Of a stretch of 5,226 nucleotides of DNA, positions 1 through 5,226 are shown piece after piece. Position 1 is the first letter of the stretch. Each line of letters opens with the position of its first letter. This DNA comes from Legionellales bacterium (GTDB lineage: Bacteria; Pseudomonadota; Gammaproteobacteria; Berkiellales; Berkiellaceae), in assembly GCA_023266435.1 (NCBI GenBank), contig JAHFQF010000164.1, positions 1 through 5,226 of the forward strand. Reading direction: 5' to 3'. Position numbers and translations under genes: made by a program. The notes beneath the pieces were generated by a model, which had not been told where the DNA came from, searched no databases, and saw only the letters and a list, made by a program, of their open reading frames with translations.

Positions 1-703
1 TCTTACGTAGTTTCTCATTATCAGCATACTGCATGATTGCATAGTAACAAGGGAAATCTAACGATAGGCGATACCCTGTCTGCCCCTGCGCTGTGGCATT
101 GGCAGCCATCAATGCCATTGCACTCTCTGGCACCCCGGACAAATCTTCCGCATTTTCTACCAAAAAAGACCAGTTATCAGTTGCATCTAATACATGATTA
201 GAGAACTGCGTGCTCAGCTGCTCTAAATCTTTTTGCAACTGATTAAACTGCTTTTGCGCTTCACCTTCTAAGTGAATCCCTGCCAGTTTAAAATCGCGCA
301 AATGATTTTTTATGACCTGCTGCTGGGGCGCTGATAACTGTGCGAAATGCTTGCTATTAGCAATCCCCTGAATCAACTGATACAGCTGTTTGTTTTGTGT
401 TAACTGTTGATAATACTCCGTCAATTTTGGCAAACATTGCTCATAGGCCGACCGCCACTCTGGTGTACTTTTAACACTATTTAAGTGCTGAATAGGCGAC
501 CAAACTTTTTTTAAACGATTGTCTAGTTGTGCTAAAGGCAATAACACACTATCCCAAGTGGGCTGCCCAGTTTGACTGACAAGCCGCTTTAATTGCTTGG
601 TATTTTCCGTGATCACTGTTTCTACAGCAGGCTCAATGTCTTCTGCTTTAAATTGAGAAAATAACGGATGGGCATTGGTTTGAAGAAACAAATTTTCAGA
701 CAT
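1..703 (-). CDS. prlC: Oligopeptidase A (M3 family zinc metallopeptidase), N-terminal part
   Basis: Reading leftward from the ATG at 701-703, 234 codons are open to the window edge, so the 3' part is missing. The family cuts short peptides in the cytoplasm, including signal-peptide fragments. The match to E. coli PrlC is clear by eye: 'PLAQLDNRL' against 'PLAEVDDVL', 'SPIQHLNSVKSTPE' against 'SPVSHLNSVKNSPE', then 'LRDFKLAGI' and 'FSNHVLDAT'. Only the N-terminal helical domain is present. The HExxH zinc-binding motif, which lies near residue 470 in family members of about 680 residues, would be outside the window. The start is supported by a Shine-Dalgarno AAGGTGA at 709-715, five bases before ATG, and by alignment with the family N-terminus. 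The gene diverges from yrdA across a 149-bp promoter region. No frameshift is seen in the visible part. Confidence 0.95.
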   Translation of the reverse strand, partial: MSENLFLQTNAHPLFSQFKAEDIEPAVETVITENTKQLKRLVSQTGQPTWDSVLLPLAQLDNRLKKVWSPIQHLNSVKSTPEWRSAYEQCLPKLTEYYQQLTQNKQLYQLIQGIANSKHFAQLSAPQQQVIKNHLRDFKLAGIHLEGEAQKQFNQLQKDLEQLSTQFSNHVLDATDNWSFLVENAEDLSGVPESAMALMAANATAQGQTGYRLSLDFPCYYAIMQYADNEKLRK

Positions 704-770
704 AAAAATCACCTTTGATACTTAAAACTCAGCATTTTGCAGCCAAGATGGTCAATGCAACGTAGGTTGT

Positions 771-799
771 ATCATAAGCTTTAATGACTAGTTGAACAA
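771..799 (-). promoter_or_regulatory. Candidate sigma70-type promoter for prlC
   Basis: On the minus strand TTGTTC (794-799) lies 17 bases before TATGAT (771-776), which matches the -10 consensus at five of six positions. Transcription would start near 764, giving a leader of about 60 bases before the prlC ATG. The -35 box is poor and overlaps the -35 of the opposing yrdA promoter. This is a consensus match only. Confidence 0.45.
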
Positions 800-820
800 C
801 TACCCTGCCATCCGTACAAT
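792..820 (+). promoter_or_regulatory. Candidate sigma70-type promoter for yrdA
   Basis: TTGAAC (792-797), a 17-base spacer and TACAAT (815-820) form a good sigma70-like promoter. Transcription would start near 827, about 26 bases before the yrdA ATG and just upstream of its ribosome binding site AAGGA at 839-843. Position, spacing and sequence all fit. There is no experimental evidence in the sequence itself. Confidence 0.6.
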
Positions 821-852
821 ATTCTGACAAACTCCAGTAAGGAACGCTCACC

Positions 853-1392
853 ATGCCTATTCGAAGCTACCAAGGCATTCAACCAACCATTGGCCAGCAC
901 GTCTATATTGATGAATCCGCCGTGATCATTGGAGATGTCACTATCGGTAAAGACAGCGCCATTTGGCCCATGGTCGTCGTACGAGGAGATATGCATCGCA
1001 TTGTGATTGGAGAAGCGACAAATATCCAAGACGGAAGCATCCTGCATATCACGCATGCCAGTGAAAAAACAAACCCTCAAGGCTATCCGCTTCTGATTGG
1101 TAATGGCATCACCGTAGGTCACAAAGTCACGCTGCACGGTTGCACCATCGATGACTGGTGTTTGATTGGTATGGATTCTTTGGTTATGGATGGCGCCCAC
1201 ATTCATTCAGAAGTAATTTTAGGGGCTAAGTCACTTGTACCCCCGGGGAAAATATTAGAAAGCGGGTATCTGTACGTAGGCAGCCCCTGTGTACAAAAAC
1301 GAGCATTGACACAGGAAGAAAAAGATTTTATTCGTTACAGCGCTAAAAACTATGTGGCATTAAAAAATAATTATCTGAAGGCGTCCACCTAA
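853..1392 (+). CDS. yrdA: Gamma-carbonic anhydrase family protein (YrdA type)
   Basis: This 179-residue protein is a left-handed beta-helix (hexapeptide-repeat) protein of the gamma-carbonic anhydrase family, which forms trimers with metal bound between subunits. It aligns almost end to end with E. coli YrdA (184 residues): 'TNIQDGSILHITH', 'VGHKVTLHGCTI', 'LESGYLYVGSP' and 'RYSAKNYV' all match. The three metal-binding histidines are present as H65, H90 and H95. The counterparts of the archaeal Cam residues Arg59, Asp61 and Gln75 are R44, D46 and Q59. Carbonic anhydrase activity is plausible from these residues, but many YrdA-like proteins have no demonstrated activity. The start is supported by AAGGA at 839-843, nine bases upstream, and by alignment. 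It diverges from prlC and ends four bases inside the converging RMD1-family gene. Proximity to aroE resembles the enterobacterial neighbourhood, where yrdA also lies near aroE. Confidence 0.95.
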   Translation: MPIRSYQGIQPTIGQHVYIDESAVIIGDVTIGKDSAIWPMVVVRGDMHRIVIGEATNIQDGSILHITHASEKTNPQGYPLLIGNGITVGHKVTLHGCTIDDWCLIGMDSLVMDGAHIHSEVILGAKSLVPPGKILESGYLYVGSPCVQKRALTQEEKDFIRYSAKNYVALKNNYLKAST

Positions 1393-1401
1393 AGGTGGAC
1401 G
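1382..1401. terminator. Stem-loop holding both convergent stop codons; possible bidirectional terminator
   Basis: CGTCCACC (1382-1389) and GGTGGACG (1394-1401) are perfect reverse complements around a four-base TAAA loop. The TAA of yrdA (1390-1392) and the TAG of the RMD1-family gene (1389-1391 on the complement) both sit at the loop. The GC-rich 8-bp stem between convergent genes suggests a transcript 3' end in both directions. Neither side has a U-tract immediately after the stem. A run of U appears only about 13 bases later in the minus direction, so intrinsic termination may be weak. The structure could instead protect 3' ends. Confidence 0.5.
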
Positions 1402-2186
1402 TTAAAAAAGCTCACAATAATTTCAATGGTAATCAACACAATGATGATCATTTCTAAAAAATGTGAGTGCTCATTTTCTAAATAACTATTAAACAAGTGG
1501 AAAATCTCATTCAGCGCATCTAGCTGCTGATTGAGCGCTTCAATCCGTATAGTGATATCGAGATAGCGCTCAAGCATGAGATAGTACGACTCTAGATTCG
1601 CATATTTCCAAAAAAACTTGGGTTGATAGCAGAAGCTGGCATTCAGGTTAATTTGGCTTTTAGCCTCTAGAATTTCGCCAATGATCTTTTGCACTTGCAA
1701 GCGCGATACACTCATTCGACCATTTTGAGCCAATGCAGTAACCATAGGGCGATATTTATCTACCAGACTTTCTATTCTAAGCTCCGCCTCTCTTAATTTA
1801 ATAGACTGGGAAAATCCATAAGCCAAGCTTAATTTCAGCTCGGGATCGTTTTCCTCAATGGTTAAAACCTCTACATTGAAGTAATCGTGGGGGCGAATCG
1901 TAGTCTGATCGCCATACAAATACATGTAACCTTCAACGAGCTTTTTAGGCAAAGGATTGATGCAAAAAGACTGTACAAATTGTGTAATCTGAGATAACTT
2001 ACCGCGCGGGCAGTTCCAAATCACCACACACCCATTGGCAAACACGTGACATAAACGCGCATCCTGAACAAAGTCAATTTGCAAGACATCCCAATATTTT
2101 TGGGTAGGCACCTGTAGTGTTCGACAATGCCGTTCTAACGCAGCAATATCAATCCGTTGAGCTAAACATAGGGTATAACAACGCAT
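1389..2186 (-). CDS. RMD1/YagE family protein (DUF155), C-terminal membrane anchor
   Basis: The 265-residue product fits the RMD1/YagE (DUF155) family, which includes yeast Rmd1 and mitochondrial RMND1. The bacterial members have no settled biochemical role. Diagnostic features are 'SRLQVQKIIGEILEAKSQINL' near residues 160-180, 'PKFFWKYANLESYY' near 188-202, and the helical 'RYLDITIRIEALNQQLDALNEI' segment, probably coiled coil. Then come 'ENEHSHFLEMIII' and a single hydrophobic helix at about 244-262, so the protein is probably tail-anchored in the inner membrane with most of it in the cytoplasm. The ATG is preceded by AAGAAGA (2192-2198) at five bases, one mismatch from a good Shine-Dalgarno. 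It lies 85 bases after aroE in the same direction and may be its third operon partner or be transcribed separately. Its last four bases overlap the end of yrdA. Confidence 0.88.
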   Translation of the reverse strand: MRCYTLCLAQRIDIAALERHCRTLQVPTQKYWDVLQIDFVQDARLCHVFANGCVVIWNCPRGKLSQITQFVQSFCINPLPKKLVEGYMYLYGDQTTIRPHDYFNVEVLTIEENDPELKLSLAYGFSQSIKLREAELRIESLVDKYRPMVTALAQNGRMSVSRLQVQKIIGEILEAKSQINLNASFCYQPKFFWKYANLESYYLMLERYLDITIRIEALNQQLDALNEIFHLFNSYLENEHSHFLEMIIIVLITIEIIVSFFNVHL

Positions 2187-2209
2187 AAAAGTCTTCTTTA
2201 CAGGCCGTT

Positions 2210-2227
2210 TTGTAAAAATTGTTACAA
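2210..2227. promoter_or_regulatory. 18-bp near-palindrome, candidate operator upstream of the RMD1-family gene
   Basis: TTGTAA (2210-2215) and TTACAA (2222-2227) are perfect inverted arms around AAATTG. Sixteen of the 18 positions are symmetrical. The site lies 24-41 bases before the ATG at 2186, where a repressor would act. I see no convincing -35/-10 pair around it and cannot name a cognate regulator. A chance palindrome in AT-rich DNA remains possible. Confidence 0.3.
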
Positions 2228-2271
2228 ATTAGCCGCCTTCAGTTGATCTAACAGTAATATTAGCGGATCTC

Positions 2272-3081
2272 CTAGGATCTCTGCAAGCCAAGAGTCATAT
2301 AACTAGTTGTTTCTTTGACATCTGGTAAGATACCAAACCAACGCTCAAATGCAAATGCTGCCTGCCACACTAACATCGCTAAGCCATCATAGCATTGTTC
2401 AGCCCCTGCTGCTTGAGCAACACAAAGAAAAGGGGTTATGCCGCTTTTAGAATAGGATAAGTCATATGCAATCTGACAGTTTGCTGGCATTTCTTCACAC
2501 CATGGTCCGCGTGTATTGAATATCCCAGTAAAAATCCTGCCAACCCTGCCATCAAACAATTGAATCTGTCCATTGGTTGCAAAACGTTGTATTAAAGCCT
2601 CTGCTTTAGATTGCGTACGATTCGCAACAGTCAATAGCGCACCCTCTGCCAATAAATGGGAGATGATGCCTGCTGCTGCACCACCCGCACCTAGAATTAA
2701 CCAATGCGCGTGAGACAGCGGCATGTGCTGCATGCGCATGGCCTGTACTAAACCAACCCCATCCGTATTATCCCCAATCAGCTGGTTATCGATACGATAG
2801 AGTGTATTCACGGCTTGTGCTTGAGTTGCATGCTCAGTCAAGCAATCAGCTGCTTGCGCTGCCAACAGTTTAAACGGGGCTGTGACATTTAAGCCCCGCC
2901 CCCCTTGTTCAAAAAATTGATCACACCACTCACGCAACGCTATTACTGACAAAGTCGATGGTAATTCTACCGTCTGATATTGCAAAGAAAGATCGCATTG
3001 CTGCGCAAAATGCTGATGAATCATAGGAGATAAACTATGATGGGCTGGATTACCTAATAAAGCGAGCCGATGTGTTTTCAT
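2272..3081 (-). CDS. aroE: Shikimate 5-dehydrogenase (NADP-dependent)
   Basis: AroE reduces 3-dehydroshikimate to shikimate with NADPH in the cytoplasmic shikimate pathway, which leads to chorismate and the aromatic amino acids. The 269-residue protein (E. coli: 272) has the N-terminal shikimate-binding motifs 'GNPAHHSLSP' and 'NVTAPFK' (catalytic K71) and 'NTDGVGL' (D107). It also has the nucleotide-binding 'GAGGAAAG' (131-138), 'NRT' (154-156), 'YDLSYSK' and 'YDGLAMLVWQAAFAF' near the end. I chose the ATG at 3079-3081. It overlaps the upstream stop as ATGA, implying translational coupling, and 'MKTHRLALLGNP' aligns with the E. coli 'METYAVFGNP'. A TTG seven codons upstream is also in frame. 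No clear Shine-Dalgarno precedes either. The usual 'DLIINATSSG' segment is poorly matched and the stretch there is about ten residues shorter than in E. coli, so activity is likely but not certain. Confidence 0.93.
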   Translation of the reverse strand: MKTHRLALLGNPAHHSLSPMIHQHFAQQCDLSLQYQTVELPSTLSVIALREWCDQFFEQGGRGLNVTAPFKLLAAQAADCLTEHATQAQAVNTLYRIDNQLIGDNTDGVGLVQAMRMQHMPLSHAHWLILGAGGAAAGIISHLLAEGALLTVANRTQSKAEALIQRFATNGQIQLFDGRVGRIFTGIFNTRGPWCEEMPANCQIAYDLSYSKSGITPFLCVAQAAGAEQCYDGLAMLVWQAAFAFERWFGILPDVKETTSYMTLGLQRS

Positions 3082-4568
3082 GAGAGCATCGTCAATCTGC
3101 AAGTGGGTTCGAAGCGAGTATACGCGATAGAAGCAGAGGTTATCTCGTCTCCATTTTGTCCCCGTTGCTCGTGATAAGTAAGCATGCGCTCAAATTGATC
3201 TGGCATTGTCAAAGTATCTGTATGCTGTGATCTTACTTGTGCATCGGTTCTTTTTTTCGCTTTAGACTTTTTTTCAGAATGCGATCGCATTTTTTTAGAG
3301 GGATTAGGCATTCTTCGCCAGACTGCGCGCAGACTATGTATCACAGCATAGACAGGAATCGACAGGATCTTGATCACCCAAAAAACCGGACTAAGTATCC
3401 ATGTCGCATACCATAAGTACGTCCATATTTTTTTACCTGGTTTTTCTGCGATCATTGCACGATCGACCTCATAAGCCTTTGCGCCTTGCTGCCAACTGAG
3501 GCCTGCCATGTGACTGTAAAGCGACCCTCTAAGCCCTGGCGTTCTTACAAGATCTGGTAATGCTGTGGCCGCTTGTTTTTCTGAAGGGCACACATAAACA
3601 AATCTTGCACCTTGGGGCATATCACCCACTTGGCAAATAGGATCACGTCCGCCAAAAATGACGGTTACATTGCTTGCATCTTGAGTTGGACCGAGCCTAC
3701 CTGCAGGCACCATGGCATAACTTTTGAGGCCGTCTTTTTTAAACGCATCGGCTGCTAGAATACTTAAGGCGCCCCCTAGGCTTTGACCATGACAATCAAT
3801 GTCTTTGTTAGCAGCACGTTGCGTAGCTACCCATTTTTTTAAAACCTTTTTACCTAATCGAAATAACAGACTACCCACCGACATAAAGGGGGTCATGTCT
3901 GCAAGTAGTGTCCATAGAAAGCCATTTCCACCTGGGTAGGTAGTGCCCATAAAGAGTAATAAAGATTTGGCATCTGGTTTGGTACTAGTCAAGCCATATG
4001 CGTAATAAGGTGAACCAAACCAACCTGGTGTTAACTGTAAACGTGTCACCTCATAGGGCACAAGCTCCCATGTTTTTGAGGCTGCTAGGTATTGAGGAAT
4101 TTCTATGTGTGTGCCTGTTGGGCACCCTGCATAGGTTAAATAGCTCAAGATGTTATTGATTTGTAATTGCCACCAATCTACTTGATCTTGGTGAGGCGCA
4201 ATCTCTAGGCTTTGGTATCTGCGCATTTCTTGCCATACTTGCAACAAGCGTCGATTTAACCCTGCTCGAAATGCATGCAACATGGCGGCTGAAGGGCCGG
4301 CCAATAAAGCCCAACGATAACGTGCCAACAAGCCAGATGGAGGCAGAATACCTAACAATAAAAAATCCAGCACCTTTTCAATGTCTTCATCAACCGGGCT
4401 GAGTACATACTCTCGCTCGAGTTGTGGAATTTTGTGCGCAGGCAAGGGTCGCCTAGCAATAGCAGCGAGTATGTGTGTAGCCACCTGTGTTTGAGAGGCC
4501 CCATTCCACAATAGATGGATGGCTTGTTGATCCTTACTCCATTCGGCATTAGGGGTAGTATGGCTCAT
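3078..4568 (-). CDS. Alpha/beta-hydrolase, lipase-like protein with C-terminal hydrophobic segment
   Basis: I do not recognise a named gene for this 496-residue protein. The central part (about 180-370) looks like an alpha/beta-hydrolase of the lipase class. 'HGQSLGG' contains the GxSxG nucleophile elbow (S263), and 'FGGRDPI' (D309) and 'YSHMAG' (H353) are well placed to complete a Ser-Asp-His triad. The substrate cannot be told. Residues 1-175 are helical-looking and match no family I know. No signal peptide is visible at the N-terminus. Residues about 383-411 are hydrophobic, enough for one or two membrane passes or a membrane-dipping hairpin. They are followed by a lysine/arginine-rich stretch (about 415-441) and a polar tail. 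The ATG start follows a good promoter by about 28 bases but has only a weak ribosome binding site. The gene ends in an ATGA overlap with aroE. A membrane-associated esterase or phospholipase is a reasonable guess. Confidence 0.75.
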   Translation of the reverse strand: MSHTTPNAEWSKDQQAIHLLWNGASQTQVATHILAAIARRPLPAHKIPQLEREYVLSPVDEDIEKVLDFLLLGILPPSGLLARYRWALLAGPSAAMLHAFRAGLNRRLLQVWQEMRRYQSLEIAPHQDQVDWWQLQINNILSYLTYAGCPTGTHIEIPQYLAASKTWELVPYEVTRLQLTPGWFGSPYYAYGLTSTKPDAKSLLLFMGTTYPGGNGFLWTLLADMTPFMSVGSLLFRLGKKVLKKWVATQRAANKDIDCHGQSLGGALSILAADAFKKDGLKSYAMVPAGRLGPTQDASNVTVIFGGRDPICQVGDMPQGARFVYVCPSEKQAATALPDLVRTPGLRGSLYSHMAGLSWQQGAKAYEVDRAMIAEKPGKKIWTYLWYATWILSPVFWVIKILSIPVYAVIHSLRAVWRRMPNPSKKMRSHSEKKSKAKKRTDAQVRSQHTDTLTMPDQFERMLTYHEQRGQNGDEITSASIAYTRFEPTCRLTMLS

Positions 4569-4603
4569 AAATCTACACGTTTTTGCAGGACAAATAAGCT
4601 ATT

Positions 4604-4632
4604 ATTCTACCTCAAATAATCAAGATTGTAAA
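4604..4632 (-). promoter_or_regulatory. Sigma70-type promoter of the lipase-like/aroE operon
   Basis: On the minus strand TTTACA (4627-4632), 17 bases, then TAGAAT (4604-4609) gives five of six consensus matches in each box with ideal spacing. Transcription would start near 4597, leaving a leader of about 28 bases before the ATG at 4566-4568. It probably drives the lipase-like gene and the coupled aroE. Confidence 0.65.
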
Positions 4633-4638
4633 TTGAGG
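4610..4638. repeat. Imperfect 29-bp dyad across the -35 and spacer of the lipase-like gene promoter
   Basis: CCTCAA (4610-4615) and TTGAGG (4633-4638) are perfect inverted six-base arms spanning a 29-bp stretch with partial inner symmetry. It covers the spacer and -35 box exactly, as a repressor operator might. It also begins four bases after the adhesin-remnant stop codon, so it could be a weak terminator stem for that gene, although no U-tract follows. Confidence 0.3.
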
Positions 4639-4641
4639 AAA

Positions 4642-5112
4642 CTATTTGCCCCCAATCTTAACCGGAACATCTTTGACGCTACCATCAGGCTGCGGCACTT
4701 TGACGACAATACTCAAAGTCCCTTTGAAGTCTGCCGGTGGCGTTCCCGTAATTGCACCTGTCTTAGGATCGAATTTCACCCAGCTAGGCAATGATTTACC
4801 GTCAGCTGTTTTAGCCTCTACTTTTGTACCTGCAGGCAAGTTTGCAGGAATTTGCACCACTGCTTTGACTTGTTCGCCCGCAGCAGCACCTGTGTTAACT
4901 GTCGTGCCACCTTGCGCATCCAGACTCGCCTTTGACACACTTGTGGAAACACCCACCTCGGTTAAGCCCAGATTAGCCCCCCCACTAACAGCAGATTTTT
5001 CCTCAAGCCCCCCGACGGCATCGATCACCGCAGAGCCACCCACTTTGACCTGAGCCCCCTCTAGGGTAGTCGTTCCCCCCGAGCGAATTTTCAGATCCCC
5101 ACCACTGTTATA
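4642..5112 (-). pseudogene. C-terminal remnant of a filamentous-haemagglutinin-like surface protein
   Basis: The frame open from the stop at 4642-4644 back to about 5112 encodes roughly 155 residues. The first part, 'SGGDLKIRSGGTTTLEGAQVKVGG', has the glycine-rich, alternating pattern of filamentous haemagglutinin/CdiA beta-helix repeats. Such proteins are exported by two-partner secretion. After a spacer, 'LPSWVKFDPKTGAITGTPP' and 'FKGTLSIVVKV' mark a putative Ig-like (He_PIG) domain that ends the protein. There is no credible start: the first GTG (5041-5043) falls inside the repeats and lacks a close Shine-Dalgarno. The frame meets a TGA at 5125-5127 that belongs to the adjoining insertion sequence. 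The gene was therefore probably cut by that insertion, leaving an untranslated 3' end. Its base composition is visibly more GC-rich than the neighbouring genes, consistent with repetitive adhesin coding or acquisition. The rest may exist beyond the right edge. Confidence 0.65.
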
Positions 5113-5226
5113 GTCGATTAAAATTCAAATGATCGCACCTCTAAAGGCTAAATCTACGGCGTCCGCAAGAGAGAGACACTGAGAAATAATGCTTTTTATT
5201 TTTGATTTCAAATTGGCCCAAAATTT
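5111..5226. mobile_element. End of an insertion sequence, probably IS630/Tc1-mariner type
   Basis: From about 5111 the sequence stops reading as haemagglutinin and encodes a transposase-like C-terminus that runs off the right edge. The junction reads GTTATAGTCG. IS630-type elements insert at TA and duplicate it, so the outer end lies at one of the two overlapping TA steps (5109-5110 or 5111-5112). The terminal inverted repeat would begin TAGTCGATTAAAATTC or two bases later. The other end is not in the window, so the repeat cannot be confirmed. Confidence 0.55.
5125..5226 (-). CDS. Transposase C-terminus (IS630-like), partial
   Basis: Thirty-three codons are open from the right edge to the TGA at 5125-5127. 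The start 'KFWANLKSKIKSII' followed by 'SLADAVDLAF' resembles the end of IS630-family DDE transposases. There a motif such as 'NPIEKFW' is followed by a basic helix and a final 'AI..AF' helix. The catalytic glutamate of that motif would lie just beyond the edge. The stop lies about 13 bases inside the inferred element end, a typical distance. The family is judged from a short stretch, so it is tentative. Whether the element is intact cannot be seen. Confidence 0.55.
   Translation of the reverse strand, partial: KFWANLKSKIKSIISQCLSLADAVDLAFRGAII

Noticed and set aside
711..746. Second possible prlC promoter: TTGGCT (741-746), 17 bases, AAGTAT (718-723), minus strand
   Set aside because: Transcription would start only about eight bases before the ATG, inside the Shine-Dalgarno, and the -10 is poor.
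781..1206. Open frame of 141 codons on the minus strand
   Set aside because: It lies antisense to yrdA and across its promoter, shows no recognisable family, and yrdA is a clear ortholog on the other strand.
2241..2271. Possible terminator after aroE
   Set aside because: Only a weak CTAA/TTAG stem is present, with no GC-rich stem and no U-tract, so readthrough into the RMD1-family gene is as likely.
2265..2281. Direct repeat GGATCTC around the aroE stop codon
   Set aside because: Two seven-base copies ten bases apart are too short to mean much, and nothing else marks a duplication or insertion.
4352..4549. Open frame of 65 codons on the minus strand
   Set aside because: It lies in another frame inside the lipase-like gene and has no ribosome binding site or recognisable domain.
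4646..5053. Open frame of 135 codons on the plus strand
   Set aside because: It mirrors the haemagglutinin remnant. Its proline/threonine/alanine-rich product is what the antisense of glycine-rich repeats gives, and it has no family match I can see.

Overview
The window looks like a chromosomal segment of a moderately AT-rich gammaproteobacterium. Three conserved housekeeping proteins (oligopeptidase A, YrdA-type gamma-carbonic anhydrase, shikimate dehydrogenase) resemble their Escherichia coli counterparts closely. The YagE/RMD1 protein and the lipase-like protein point away from the enterics. The genus cannot be fixed from this sequence alone.

Layout, left to right. Positions 1-703 (minus) hold the first 234 codons of prlC, which runs off the left edge. 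Positions 704-852 are a divergent promoter region whose two best promoters share overlapping -35 boxes, one for prlC and one for yrdA. yrdA (853-1392, plus) converges on an RMD1/YagE (DUF155) membrane-anchored gene (1389-2186, minus). Their stop codons overlap inside the loop of a perfect 8-bp stem. An 85-bp gap carrying an 18-bp near-palindrome separates this gene from aroE (2272-3081, minus). aroE is joined by an ATGA stop/start overlap to a 496-residue alpha/beta-hydrolase, lipase-like gene (3078-4568, minus). That gene has a strong-looking sigma70-type promoter at 4604-4632.

The right end is accessory DNA. Positions 4642 to about 5112 (minus) encode the C-terminal remnant of a filamentous-haemagglutinin-type surface protein: FHA-like repeats followed by a putative Ig-like (He_PIG) domain. 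Its upstream part has been replaced by the end of an insertion sequence, whose transposase C-terminus (5125-5226, minus) resembles IS630/Tc1-mariner enzymes. The boundary lies at a TATA, as expected for TA-targeting elements.

In function, the lipase-like gene and aroE form a translationally coupled pair, and the RMD1 gene may be a downstream cistron or have its own promoter. prlC (cytoplasmic peptide turnover) and yrdA (zinc hexapeptide-repeat protein) are divergent neighbours. The main oddities are a divergent and shortened NADP-binding segment in AroE, the unfamiliar lipase-like protein with a hydrophobic segment and a lysine/arginine-rich tail, and the IS-truncated adhesin. I see no CRISPR array, tRNA or rRNA, and no obviously new multi-gene system.
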